Both the position numbers and the translations under genes were made by a program. This document shows positions 25,335-34,321 of a DNA stretch of 35,329 bases, one piece after another. The notes beneath the pieces are model-generated. The model did not search any database and had not been told where the DNA came from. It worked only from the letters and a program-made list of their open reading frames with translations. Each line of letters opens with the position of its first letter. The first letter of the stretch is position 1. Location of the stretch: assembly GCA_018333535.1 (NCBI GenBank), contig JAGXTA010000014.1:1-35329 (forward strand). Reading direction: 5' to 3'. The stretch is from Deltaproteobacteria bacterium (GTDB lineage Bacteria > Desulfobacterota > BSN033 > UBA1163).

Positions 25335-28004
25335 TTACTTCAGCATCTCTCTGATTTTGATCAGACTCTCTTCCAGTTTCTGGCGCTGTGATTCAAATTC
25401 CATCGCCTTCTCTTTTACCTCCTGAACGATCTCCGGAGGCGCCTTCGAAAGGAATTGCTCGTTGGAGAGTTTCTTCATAACGAAACCGCTCTCCTTCTCA
25501 ATCTTCAGGATCTCCTTTTGAAGCCTTTTTGCCTCTTCTTCCATGCGTGTCCGGTCCATCGGGACAAATATTTCAACATCCCTCACGACCGCATACGCGC
25601 TGTAAAGGGGTTTTTCGATATTCTGCCCAATGTTCAGGTCATTCACCGATGCGAGGAACCGGATGAAGGGTTCTTGTTCTCCCAGTCTCTTCTCCGCCTC
25701 TTCACTTTTCGTCCGGATATAAACGGAAATCTGTTCCGATGGAGGAAGGTTCATCTCTCCGCGGATGTTCCGAAGGCCATTGACCACCTCGATGATCCAT
25801 GCCATCTCATCTTCCACCTTCTGATCATCGTAGCGTTGATCGGGCTTTGGAAATTCAGCAATCATAATCGATTCACTCCCTTTTCGCATGGGAAGTTGTT
25901 GCCAGATCTCCTCGGTGATAAAGGGCATGATGGGATGAAGCAACCGGAGAATGGCATCGAGCGTCTCTGAAAGCGTCTGCCGGGTGAGGTCCTGCCTCTT
26001 CTGATCCCCCTCCCTGTAAAGGTAGAGTTTGGTCATCTCCAGATACCAGTCGCAGAATTCATGCCAGATAAACTGGTAAAGGTGATGGCAGGCCTCATTG
26101 AATTTATACTCATCCAAGGCTTTTCGAACGGACCGTATCGTCTGATTCAGTCTCCTCCGGATCCATTGATCCGGAAGGCTCAACTCCTCCGGCGAATGCG
26201 CTTGGGCCATCGCATCAGGGCTTAAGGTTTCAAGGTTCATCAGGGCAAAGCGGGAGGCATTCCATATCTTGTTGGCGAAGTGGCGGTAGCCTTCGGTCCG
26301 TGACTCCGAAAGCTTCAGATCGCTGCCAGGCATGGTTAAGGCGGCCAGGGTAAAACGGAGGGCATCCGCTCCGAAGCGGTCGATCAGATCGAGAGGGTCC
26401 ACTACATTTCCCCGGGTCTTCGAATATTTCTCCCCCTTCTCATCCCTGACCAGCCCGTGGATGTAAACATCCCGGAAGGGGACATCTCCCATAAATTTTA
26501 TTCCCATCATCATCATCCTGGCCACCCAGAAGAAGAGGATGTCGAAACCCGTCACCAGGACAGAGGTAGGATAAAAGACCTTCAACTCGGCTGTCTGTTT
26601 AGGCCATCCCATGGTGGAGAAAGGCCAGAGTGCGGAACTGAACCAGGTGTCCAGGACATCGGTCTCCTGCCTTAACCGATCGGATCGACATTTGGAGCAG
26701 GATCGGGGTTCCTCTTTTACCACGATCACCTCGCCGCATGTCTCACAATACCAGGCGGGAATACGATGGCCCCACCAGATCTGACGGGAGATGCACCAAT
26801 CCTTTATATTTTCCATCCATTCGAAATAGGTCTTTTCCCAGACTTCAGGGACAATCCGTGTGCGGCCTGTCCGAACCGCCTGTATGGCCGTTTCAGCCAA
26901 TGGTTTGGTACGGACAAACCATTGAAGGGAGAGATTGGGCTCCACGATCGTCTTGCAACGGTAGCAGTGGCCGACCTTGTGGTGATAATCCTCTGTCTTA
27001 ACCAGCATCCCTTCCCTTCTAAAATCTTCGACGATCCTCTCCCGACACTCAAACCGATCCATCCCATGATAAGGCCCGGCATGCTCATTCATCCTGCCTG
27101 CCTCATCGATCACCTTGACCTGATCAAGCCCATGTTTCAGTCCGATCTCAAAATCATTAAAATCGTGGGCAGGAGTAATCTTAAGACAGCCGGTCCCGAA
27201 CTCGATATCCACATAGGGATCGCCGATAATCGGAATCTCCCTGCCGAGGACAGGGAGGATGACTCTTTTCCCAATATCCCGCTGGTAGCGTTCGTCTTCC
27301 GGATGAACGGCGACAGCTGTGTCGCCCAACACTGTCTCCGGCCGTGTGGTCGCTACGACCACGAAACGGTTCCCTTCTCTGAAGGAATACCGAAGGTGGT
27401 AGAGCTTCCCTGAAATCTCATGGTGTTCGACTTCGAGATCGGAGAGCGCGGTCTGGCATCTGGGGCACCAGTTGATAATATAATGGCTGCGGTAGATCAG
27501 CCCATCCTGATAGAGGCGGATAAAAACCTCCCTGACCGCTTCCGAGAGACCCTCGTCCATGGTAAAGCGTTCCCTGGACCAGTCGCAGGAAGCTCCCAAT
27601 TTCTTCAACTGGCTGATAATCGTTCCGCCCGATTGTTCCTTCCATTTCCAGACACGTTCGATGAATATATCCCTTCCCAGAGCATGTCGGTCGAGACCCT
27701 CCTCCATCAGTTGCCGTTCCACCACATTCTGGGTGGCAATGCCTGCATGATCCGTCCCCGGCATCCAGAGCGCATTGAAGCCTTCCATTCTTTTAAACCT
27801 GATGAGAATGTCTTGCAGGGTATTGTTCAGGGCGTGTCCGATATGAAGGACACCGGTGACATTGGGAGGTGGGATGACAATGGAATAGGCCTGATGATTT
27901 GAACGTTCATCTGCCCGGAAATAATTCCGGTCCATCCAGAAACGGTACCATTTTTCTTCCACCCGGTGGGGATCGTACGATTTATCCAAGACTTTTGAAA
28001 CCAT
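25335..28004 (-). CDS. valS: Valyl-tRNA synthetase
   Basis: An 889-residue class I aminoacyl-tRNA synthetase that charges tRNA(Val). The HIGH motif is at residues 54-57 (GVLHIGHALN). The KMSKS loop is KYSKTRGN near residue 526. The editing domain lies between, with TTRPETVLGD. A zinc-ribbon-like CETCGE...CSKC is just before the DTWFSSALWPF segment. The C-terminal coiled-coil arm, from about residue 820, is rich in Glu and Lys. The length is typical of ValRS. It is first in a unit with gatC and gatA. No T-box or leader was recognised. AAGGAGG lies about 15 bases before the ATG and a closer AGAAGG about eight. Confidence 0.96.
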   Translation of the reverse strand: MVSKVLDKSYDPHRVEEKWYRFWMDRNYFRADERSNHQAYSIVIPPPNVTGVLHIGHALNNTLQDILIRFKRMEGFNALWMPGTDHAGIATQNVVERQLMEEGLDRHALGRDIFIERVWKWKEQSGGTIISQLKKLGASCDWSRERFTMDEGLSEAVREVFIRLYQDGLIYRSHYIINWCPRCQTALSDLEVEHHEISGKLYHLRYSFREGNRFVVVATTRPETVLGDTAVAVHPEDERYQRDIGKRVILPVLGREIPIIGDPYVDIEFGTGCLKITPAHDFNDFEIGLKHGLDQVKVIDEAGRMNEHAGPYHGMDRFECRERIVEDFRREGMLVKTEDYHHKVGHCYRCKTIVEPNLSLQWFVRTKPLAETAIQAVRTGRTRIVPEVWEKTYFEWMENIKDWCISRQIWWGHRIPAWYCETCGEVIVVKEEPRSCSKCRSDRLRQETDVLDTWFSSALWPFSTMGWPKQTAELKVFYPTSVLVTGFDILFFWVARMMMMGIKFMGDVPFRDVYIHGLVRDEKGEKYSKTRGNVVDPLDLIDRFGADALRFTLAALTMPGSDLKLSESRTEGYRHFANKIWNASRFALMNLETLSPDAMAQAHSPEELSLPDQWIRRRLNQTIRSVRKALDEYKFNEACHHLYQFIWHEFCDWYLEMTKLYLYREGDQKRQDLTRQTLSETLDAILRLLHPIMPFITEEIWQQLPMRKGSESIMIAEFPKPDQRYDDQKVEDEMAWIIEVVNGLRNIRGEMNLPPSEQISVYIRTKSEEAEKRLGEQEPFIRFLASVNDLNIGQNIEKPLYSAYAVVRDVEIFVPMDRTRMEEEAKRLQKEILKIEKESGFVMKKLSNEQFLSKAPPEIVQEVKEKAMEFESQRQKLEESLIKIREMLK

Positions 28005-28030
28005 CGTTGCAACCTTCTGCCTCCTTAATG

Positions 28031-28096
28031 AGAGCTCTGAAAAATTACTTTTCGCACTCTGTAATCAGGGATTTCTATACTTTTTCAGAAATCTCT
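28031..28096. repeat. Small MITE-like inverted repeat between the acidic receiver-like gene and valS
   Basis: AGAGCTCTGAAAAA at the left faces TTTTTCAGAAATCTCT at the right, which ends at the first base of the receiver-like gene's stop codon. A similar end, AGAGATCTCTGAAAAACTA, occurs at 34974-34992 near the right IS copy. Confidence 0.45.
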
Positions 28097-29793
28097 TAAT
28101 CCTTTTCTCCCTTCTGAAGCCGCTGGATTTCTTCCTGAATCGCCTTCTCTGCCAGATCGGGGACGACTTCCTTGACCATCGTTTCGATTCGCTCCATGGT
28201 AAGGGTGATCATCTGCGTGGCCATCTCAGGCATGACTTTGGTCACAAAATCCTGCATCATCTCCTGCACCCCTTTCGCGATCACTTCTTCGATCTTTCGG
28301 TCCATGCGCAGGACAGGAGGAGGAATCTCTTCCAAAGAAATCTTCGGAATTTCTATGGCAGGCGCTCCAACCTCTGCCCCCTTAAGCTCCTCCACTGGAG
28401 CTAACTCCTCTATGGGGGCTATCTCTTCCACAGGAGGGTGTTTCTCTACACGAAACACATCTTCTAACGCCTGTTCCCGAGGTTGAATCTCTTCTCCAAA
28501 AAGTTCTGAAATCTCTTCTTCTGGGGATAGCTCTTTCACGGGAGGTAGCTCCTCCACACGAACGATCTCTTCTAACGCCTTTTCCGGAAACTGAATCTCT
28601 TCCCCAAAAAGTTCTGAAATCTCTTCCTCTTCGGTCGTTTCCGCTTCTACCTCCACGGTTGTCTCTTCGGGCATTAACTCCTCTTCTTTAAGTTTTTCAA
28701 GTTCTTCTGCAAGCTCCTCCAGAAATATCTCCGGGAATTCTTCCTCCGTAAGTTCCTGGAGCTCCAATTCCGCAGGGGCCTTTTCGGGGGTTGCCAATCC
28801 CGGAGCTTCTTGCTTCGTATCTTCGATGAAAAATGGCTGGAATGTTTCTTTCACTAGCTCGGTATTCACTTCGCCCCTGAGGGCGGCCTCGAACTCATCA
28901 AAACCCGTGTATCTATCTCCTGCCTCCTGAGGGGGAGGTGAGATCTTTTCCGGAGTCTTCTCGGGAATCTTTTCCTCCTTCTCGACAGGCCATTCCCTTT
29001 CTATGGAGGGCTGAAGTCTCTCCATTTTTCGAAGAATTTCCTCCAATTCGATCTTCTCAAAGAGCTCATCTTCGGGAGAGGCTTTTTTCTCTACAACCTC
29101 TTTCTCTATCCTCAGGGAGGTGTCTTCGATCTCCGCTTCTTTCTCCTCCGGAACAAGGATAAACTCTTTTTCTAAACCTACCCCTTCTCTTTCTGGCTTT
29201 TCCCAGGATTCAATCGGAGCGATCTCTCCAATCAACTCTTCTTTTTGCTGGAGGGCAAAATCATCGATGCTCATTCTCGATTCAGGTTCCTCCACCACAT
29301 CCACCAGTTCGATGATCTCTTCTTCTGTCTCCCCCAGTTCATCCAGAAAAAACTCCTCCTTTTTTTCTGTCCCCGCCTTCCCGAGATCAGCGAAGGATTT
29401 CCAATCCAGATCATTTTCGGAAGCAGCCATCTCCCCGCCCTCTTCCTTAACTCCTTGGTCTAAATGGCTCACCATACTGAGAATCTCATCCTTATTGAGC
29501 GGCCTCGAGATCGTCCCGTCCGCCCGGAGGAGTTTTCGCTCCCTGTCAGAAAGATCCTCAAACATATCGAGAAGAATAAAGAAAGGGATACCTTCCAGTT
29601 CCAGGTCAGATCTGACCGCCTGGCACAGATCCTTTCCTCCGATGATGAGATCGGGCTTAAAGAGCTTTCCCCTAAGAAGAGCTTCCTCCTCGTTGGTCGT
29701 GAAAAAGAGATGGTGATCGGTCGCTTCAAAGATTCGTTCAAACTCCTCTTGAAACATTTTGTCTGAATCAACGATGAGAATCTCTTTTGCCAT
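28096..29793 (-). CDS. Acidic protein with degenerate response-regulator receiver domain
   Basis: A 565-residue protein. Residues 1-110 have a CheY-like fold: acidic pocket Asp9 and Asp11 (IVDSDK), a PDLII strand, and a final ISRP. But the phosphoacceptor position holds Gly52/Gly53 (PDLIIGG) and the usual Lys before Pro is Arg, so it probably cannot be phosphorylated. Residues 130-490 are a very acidic low-complexity linker with an in-tandem 36-residue duplication (EEISELFGEEIQ repeated). The C-terminal 65 residues form amphipathic helices (MTLTMERIETMVKEVVPDLAEKAIQEEI). This layout recalls receiver plus long acidic linker proteins of motility and polarity systems in deltaproteobacteria, such as RomR. 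The role is not proven. GGAGAG precedes the ATG. Confidence 0.7.
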   Translation of the reverse strand: MAKEILIVDSDKMFQEEFERIFEATDHHLFFTTNEEEALLRGKLFKPDLIIGGKDLCQAVRSDLELEGIPFFILLDMFEDLSDRERKLLRADGTISRPLNKDEILSMVSHLDQGVKEEGGEMAASENDLDWKSFADLGKAGTEKKEEFFLDELGETEEEIIELVDVVEEPESRMSIDDFALQQKEELIGEIAPIESWEKPEREGVGLEKEFILVPEEKEAEIEDTSLRIEKEVVEKKASPEDELFEKIELEEILRKMERLQPSIEREWPVEKEEKIPEKTPEKISPPPQEAGDRYTGFDEFEAALRGEVNTELVKETFQPFFIEDTKQEAPGLATPEKAPAELELQELTEEEFPEIFLEELAEELEKLKEEELMPEETTVEVEAETTEEEEISELFGEEIQFPEKALEEIVRVEELPPVKELSPEEEISELFGEEIQPREQALEDVFRVEKHPPVEEIAPIEELAPVEELKGAEVGAPAIEIPKISLEEIPPPVLRMDRKIEEVIAKGVQEMMQDFVTKVMPEMATQMITLTMERIETMVKEVVPDLAEKAIQEEIQRLQKGEKD

Positions 29794-29925
29794 TTTTAAA
29801 CTCTCCTTTAATTGGAGTGCACCCTGTTGGAAGCAATGGGAGTTGTTTTTAAAAATTATTCAGGCGAGGGACTCAACTCCTCCTGGAACTTCTAACGGAT
29901 TAATTTTCATCATTAATATTAGGTA

Positions 29926-29952
29926 ATTATCATAAGCAAAGCCCAATGTCAA
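29926..29952 (-). promoter_or_regulatory. Possible promoter of the receiver-like gene
   Basis: On the minus strand, TTGACA (29947-29952) precedes GATAAT (29926-29931) with a 15-base spacer. The spacing is short, and TAATTA at 17 bases is an alternative. Confidence 0.4.
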
Positions 29953-29961
29953 CCTTTGGGG

Positions 29962-31314
29962 TCATTTTTTCAGAATTGTTTTGCCCCTTAAAAAGTCCTC
30001 GATGACAGGCTCAAGGGCAATGTCAAAATCGTATTTTACCCTTGCGGCGGGTTGATGAATTCGTATCTTCCTTCTCAAATCGGTAGGGGTAGCGATGACC
30101 ACCGCATCGCAGACCGACTTTCTGATGGTCTCTTCAAGGTCCCGGACCTGATCTTCAGAATATCCGATTGCTGGAAGGACCTTTCCGATATGAGGATACC
30201 TCTCAAAAACGTCCTTCAGTGAACCAACCGCATAGGGTCTGGGATCGACCAGTTCCCTCGCCAGCTTCCTTGAAATGGAGGCCCCGGCCCCATCTGGCAT
30301 GCCTCCATGCGTAATGGTGGGCCCATCCTCAATGACCAATACCCTTCTGCCCTCGATCCATTCCGGATGATCCACATCGATCAAAGAGGAGGCTTCCATT
30401 ATCTTTGCCGCAGGATTTGACCGGGAGATATTCTCCCTGATCCGACTCAAGGATTCCTCTCTCCCTTCGTTTACCTTCGTGATGATAAGAATATCCGCCC
30501 TTCTGAGATTCACCTCTCCGGGGTAATAGAGTTTCTCATGTCCGGGTCGTAGCGCATCGAGAAGGACGATCTCCAGATCGGGCCTGATAAATGGAAAGTC
30601 GTTATTTCCTCCATCCCAGATGATCACCTGAGACTCTTTCTCCGCCGCCCTTAAAACCTCTTGGTAGTCGATACCGGCATAGACGGTAATTCCCATTTCA
30701 ACAAGAGGCTCAAACTCCTCTTTCTCCTCAATCGTGCAGGCCTCCTCGTCTACATCCCCCATATCGGAAAACCTGAGGACCGGTTTAAACGTACAATAAG
30801 CCATTGGATGCCGGATCACAGAAACCCGGATTTTTCTCTTTTTCAAAAGGGAAGCGATCTTGCGGGAGATCACCGACTTTCCGCATCCGGTCCTCACTGC
30901 ACAAACGGAAATGACAGGGACCTTGCCTTTAAGCATCGTCCCTTCAGGACCAAGGAGGATAAAATTCTTCCCTCTGGAGAGAACGAAGGAAGCTTTATCC
31001 ATCAATTCCTCGTGGGAGATATCGCTGTAAGAGAAGACGACCTGCTGGACAGGTTTCTCTGAGAGGAGCCGGGGGAGGTCCTCCTCGGGATAGATCGGAA
31101 TTCCCTCCGGATAGAGGACTCCGCTCAATTCCGGAGGATAAGTTCGATTCGCAATAAAGGGAATCTGAGTGGCTGTAAATGCGATCACCCGATATCCGGG
31201 ACGGTCTTTAAAGAAGGTGTTGAAATTGTGAAAATCCCTTCCGCCTGCGCCCAGGATGATCACCTGAACAGCCCCTTCTCTCGACGGAAGACCCTTTCGT
31301 GGCTTCAATTTCAT
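29962..31314 (-). CDS. Cyclic 2,3-diphosphoglycerate synthetase-like GTPase
   Basis: A 450-residue P-loop protein related to archaeal cyclic-2,3-diphosphoglycerate synthetases. It opens with a Rossmann-like VIILGAGGRDFHNF (residues 18-31), then has SYSDISHEEL, and carries a Walker A VRTGCGKS at 140-147. Later motifs include ITKVNEGREE (G4-like) and DGPTITHGGMPDGAG. In bacteria, proteins of this family are often annotated by homology; their reaction is not settled. The start is ATG at 31314, overlapping the dgt stop (ATGA, 31311-31314); a GTG four codons upstream is the alternative. It is translationally coupled to the dNTPase, so a role linked to nucleotide metabolism is possible, but this is inference. 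Confidence 0.8.
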   Translation of the reverse strand: MKLKPRKGLPSREGAVQVIILGAGGRDFHNFNTFFKDRPGYRVIAFTATQIPFIANRTYPPELSGVLYPEGIPIYPEEDLPRLLSEKPVQQVVFSYSDISHEELMDKASFVLSRGKNFILLGPEGTMLKGKVPVISVCAVRTGCGKSVISRKIASLLKKRKIRVSVIRHPMAYCTFKPVLRFSDMGDVDEEACTIEEKEEFEPLVEMGITVYAGIDYQEVLRAAEKESQVIIWDGGNNDFPFIRPDLEIVLLDALRPGHEKLYYPGEVNLRRADILIITKVNEGREESLSRIRENISRSNPAAKIMEASSLIDVDHPEWIEGRRVLVIEDGPTITHGGMPDGAGASISRKLARELVDPRPYAVGSLKDVFERYPHIGKVLPAIGYSEDQVRDLEETIRKSVCDAVVIATPTDLRRKIRIHQPAARVKYDFDIALEPVIEDFLRGKTILKK

Positions 31315-32375
31315 AAAGCCGTCCACGGAAGGGGAAGGAAGAGTTTTTCATAGAGATTGAAGGCGTAGCGGTCGGTCATGCCGGCCAGGAAATCGGAGAT
31401 GCAGCGCTCTAATGAATCATAGAGCGTCTGCCTTTCGATCAGGGTTAATAAATGGTCCGGCTTTTCCATAAAATATTGGTAGAGTTCTCTTAAAATCTTG
31501 GCCGCCTTGTGAAAATCGGCATGGACGGTCTCGTTCTCATAAACCCTCTCCCAGAGGAACTCTCTCATATCCCACATCGCAGAAAGAATTTCCTCTGAAA
31601 TGGCGAGGCGTCCGCCTCCTGCCCGTAAGGTCTCCGACACGATATCATTGACCATCGTATTGATCCGCTTCGAATGGGTCTCCCCTAACCGTCTGATACA
31701 ATCCTCAGGAATATCCTTCAGGGAAATCACTTCGCCCCGTATGGCATCATCGATATCGTGATTAATGTAGGCGATGATGTCGGCTAAACGCACCACCTGA
31801 CCCTCGAGCGTGGAGGCCATTGAAGCGGGGTCCTGACAGAGGATTTCCCCCTTCCCCTTCGTATGCTTTAAGATGCCTTCCCTCACCTCGAAGGTGAGGT
31901 TCAACCCTCTTCCATCTTTTTCAAGAAGATCCACCACCCTCAAACTCTGATCGGAGTGGTTAAATCCGCCCGGGAGGATCTCATTAAGGGTGTCCTCTCC
32001 CGCATGTCCGAATGGGGTATGGCCCAGATCGTGGCCCAACGAGATGGCTTCGGTCAGATCTTCATTGAGCCGAAGGGCCTTTGAAATCGTCCGGGCAATT
32101 TGAGAGACCTCAAGGGTATGAGTCAATCGGGTGCGGTAATGGTCTCCGGTCGGGGCGAGGAAGACCTGGGTCTTATGCGTCAGCCTCCTGAAGGATTTAG
32201 AATGGATGATCCGGTCCCGGTCGTGCTGGAAGGCCGGCCTGAGAGGACACTTCTCCTCAACGGATGGCCGGCCTTTGCTCATCGAACTCAATGTGGCAAA
32301 GGGCGAAAGAAACTTCTTCTCCTGTGCTTCCAGTTCCTCCCTGATCGTCCTCCCGGTTTCCACTCGCAACGACAA
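31311..32375 (-). CDS. dgt: Deoxyguanosinetriphosphate triphosphohydrolase-like protein
   Basis: An HD-domain enzyme that hydrolyses dNTPs to deoxynucleoside and triphosphate. Motifs: RLTHTLEV with a metal His, and the HD pair in ISLGHDLGHTPFGHAGE. The typical start of the family is seen (TIREELEAQEKKFLSPFA). I chose TTG at 32375 because AGGGAGG lies eight bases upstream; a GTG at 32363 is another option. An in-frame ATG at 32483 would add 36 residues that match no family start, has no ribosome site, and abuts a repeat. With the TTG start the protein has 354 residues. It is followed by the coupled P-loop gene. The start site is the least certain part. Confidence 0.88.
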   Translation of the reverse strand: MSLRVETGRTIREELEAQEKKFLSPFATLSSMSKGRPSVEEKCPLRPAFQHDRDRIIHSKSFRRLTHKTQVFLAPTGDHYRTRLTHTLEVSQIARTISKALRLNEDLTEAISLGHDLGHTPFGHAGEDTLNEILPGGFNHSDQSLRVVDLLEKDGRGLNLTFEVREGILKHTKGKGEILCQDPASMASTLEGQVVRLADIIAYINHDIDDAIRGEVISLKDIPEDCIRRLGETHSKRINTMVNDIVSETLRAGGGRLAISEEILSAMWDMREFLWERVYENETVHADFHKAAKILRELYQYFMEKPDHLLTLIERQTLYDSLERCISDFLAGMTDRYAFNLYEKLFLPLPWTAL

Positions 32376-32484
32376 TTGACAAGCCTCCCTTCCATCGTCT
32401 ATTCTTTTTGCATCTGTAGCAAAATTACCATAACTAAAGGAGTTTATCAAACAGAATCTCAAACCTAAAAATATTCCGGGCATT

Positions 32485-32752
32485 GGGTTACGGTTACGAA
32501 GCCCGTTTCGTAAACTGTCAATAGGTTAAGGTGACGGTTAAGAGGCCCGTATCGTTCATAAAAGGTTACGTTGATCGTCTTTTAATTATTTTTACCCAAC
32601 CGTGACCGATAACCGAAACGGGCCTCGTTACCTTAACCGAAAGACGAAGATCGAGCATCGATACGAGCTTCGACAACGACAAACGTAGCCTTCTAATAAA
32701 GATACGGGTCCCGCGTTTCGCGGGATTACCCTTACCGTTAGACTTTTTTCTA
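32485..32752. repeat. Mosaic intergenic repeat, copy B, between dgt and cca
   Basis: This gene-free stretch starts with GGGTTACGGTTACGAAGCCC and ends with TTACCGTTAGAC, both inverted relative to copy A. Bases 32542-32619 repeat 11825-11901 in direct orientation, with changes. Bases 32650-32684 equal the inverse of 15566-15600. A short hairpin, CCCGCGTTTCGCGGG, lies near 32711-32724. It separates the divergent genes dgt and cca. Confidence 0.75.
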
Positions 32753-32764
32753 ACTAAATCTCCG

Positions 32765-34174
32765 ATGGATAAAAACGAGTTAGTCAAAAGGGTCCTCGAT
32801 GACCCCATCCTTTTTAAACTTTCCACCCTTGCAAAGGAGAAGGGAGTGGACCTCTTTCTCGTGGGGGGATACTTACGCGATTTGCTTCTCAGAGCCTACT
32901 CCCCTGCTTTCCAGCTATCAGGAATGGATTATGACTTCGCCCTGCCGAAGGAATTCTCTTCCTTTATCTCAACGATGGAAAATTCTCTTCAATTCCATTT
33001 CTTTAAAGTGGGAAATGAGAAGGCAGGCACAATCACCTACCGGATGATGAGTAGGGAGATATCGATCGATGTCACCTTCCTTCAGGGAGAGACCCTTGAG
33101 GAGGACCTCCGGAGAAGGGATTTCACCATCAATGCCATAGCTGTCTCCCTTCGCGATGAGACCTGTCATGCAGTCCAAGGAGCTTTTGATGATATTGAAA
33201 AAAAAATAATCCGTTCTGTCTCTCCACGCTCCATGGACCAGGACCCCCTGCGGATGTTGCGGGCCATACGCTATCTCTGCACCCTCGAAGGATTTACAGT
33301 GGATATAAAATTGGAGGAGGAGATTTCCTCAAAGAAAGAATTGATTCGGGATCTCCCCGGTGAAAGGGTTAAGATGGAGCTGGACCGGATCCTTCTCTCC
33401 ACGCGCCCGGGCCTCGGAATAAAATCCCTCTATGAACTTGGGCTCCTTCTCATCCTCATCCCGGAGTTAAAGGGGCTAAAAGGCCTTGGCCAGAACAAAC
33501 ACCACCATCTTCATGTCCTTTCCCATATTCTTCTTATGATCGATAAAATAGCCTGGGCTGAGGAATGGTTGGCTCAGAAGGGAAAGGCAGTCTCTCTGAC
33601 CCAGGAAGATAGGCTGGCCTTATATTATGCCTCCCTCTTCCATGACCTCGGAAAACAGGACACTTACTCTCAGGATGAGAAAGGAAGGGTCCACTTCTAC
33701 CATCATGAATCCTTCTCCTGCAAGAGCGCAGAGGCCATCATGGAGAGGCTTAGATTCTCCAATCCGATGAAGAACAGGATCCTTCGCCTCATTCAGCATC
33801 ATATGAGAATCCTCAATCTCTCCTCGGAAACCGGGGAATCCGCCCTTAAAAGGCTGGTCAATCAGATGGGAGAAGAAACCCCTTTGCTTGTCCTCCATAC
33901 CCTTGCGGATAAGGAGGCAAGCCGGGGCATCCTGTCCATTCAGATCGATGAGATCGTTGAAGGTCACTGCCTCCGGATTCTGGAATTATTCGAGGAGAAG
34001 GATATTGTCCACCCTCCACCATTGATCACCGGCCACGATGTGATGGCCATGGGTTTCCCGGGGGGGCCTGAAGTCGGCCAACTTTTAAACTTCATCCGTG
34101 AAAAACAGATTGAGGGTGAGATCAACACCAGAGAAGAAGCATTGGAGGCGCTAAAAGAAAGACTCAAAATATGA
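32765..34174 (+). CDS. cca: CCA-adding enzyme / poly(A) polymerase family nucleotidyltransferase with HD domain
   Basis: A 469-residue class II nucleotidyltransferase. The head domain has VGGYLRDLL (residues 33-41, with the GG-x2-RD motif) and the metal-binding Asp55-x-Asp57 in MDYDFAL. The motif RRRDFTINAIA is near 116-126. A tRNA-recognition neck follows (RMLRAIRYL). The C-terminal half holds an HD phosphohydrolase domain (SLFHDLGKQD). Such proteins repair or add CCA to tRNA ends; members are hard to separate from poly(A) polymerase by sequence alone. No clear ribosome site precedes the ATG at 32765; the upstream DNA is the mosaic repeat. It is divergent from dgt. Confidence 0.9.
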   Translation: MDKNELVKRVLDDPILFKLSTLAKEKGVDLFLVGGYLRDLLLRAYSPAFQLSGMDYDFALPKEFSSFISTMENSLQFHFFKVGNEKAGTITYRMMSREISIDVTFLQGETLEEDLRRRDFTINAIAVSLRDETCHAVQGAFDDIEKKIIRSVSPRSMDQDPLRMLRAIRYLCTLEGFTVDIKLEEEISSKKELIRDLPGERVKMELDRILLSTRPGLGIKSLYELGLLLILIPELKGLKGLGQNKHHHLHVLSHILLMIDKIAWAEEWLAQKGKAVSLTQEDRLALYYASLFHDLGKQDTYSQDEKGRVHFYHHESFSCKSAEAIMERLRFSNPMKNRILRLIQHHMRILNLSSETGESALKRLVNQMGEETPLLVLHTLADKEASRGILSIQIDEIVEGHCLRILELFEEKDIVHPPPLITGHDVMAMGFPGGPEVGQLLNFIREKQIEGEINTREEALEALKERLKI

Positions 34175-34205
34175 ACGATTGTTTCCAGGTATACGAGGTT
34201 AGGAA

Positions 34206-34222
34206 TTCAATTGACAATTGAA
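34206..34222. promoter_or_regulatory. 17-base perfect palindrome upstream of mazEF
   Basis: TTCAATTG, a central A, then CAATTGAA. It lies about 45 bases before the -35 box of the mazEF promoter and downstream of cca. It could be an operator for the MazE-MazF complex or a chance AT-rich palindrome; no direct evidence separates these. Confidence 0.45.
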
Positions 34223-34267
34223 GATGTCACCGCAAATCATCCCCTTAAATATAGGCCCCAAACGGAC

Positions 34268-34296
34268 TTGACAGGCCATACCCCATTGGCTATACT
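34268..34296 (+). promoter_or_regulatory. Promoter of mazEF
   Basis: TTGACA (34268-34273) and TATACT (34291-34296) are separated by exactly 17 bases. The predicted start, near 34303, gives a leader of about 20 bases containing GGAGG. Confidence 0.75.
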
Positions 34297-34321
34297 TTGG
34301 ATATCCAACGGAGGTAACAAT

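Noticed and set aside
32376-32483. 36-residue N-terminal extension of the dGTPase
   Set aside because: The residues do not match the family start, no ribosome site precedes ATG 32483, and it abuts repeat copy B.
34211-34321. Extended N-terminus of MazE
   Set aside because: The extension crosses the TTGACA-17-TATACT promoter, and the ATG at 34322 has an ideal GGAGG.
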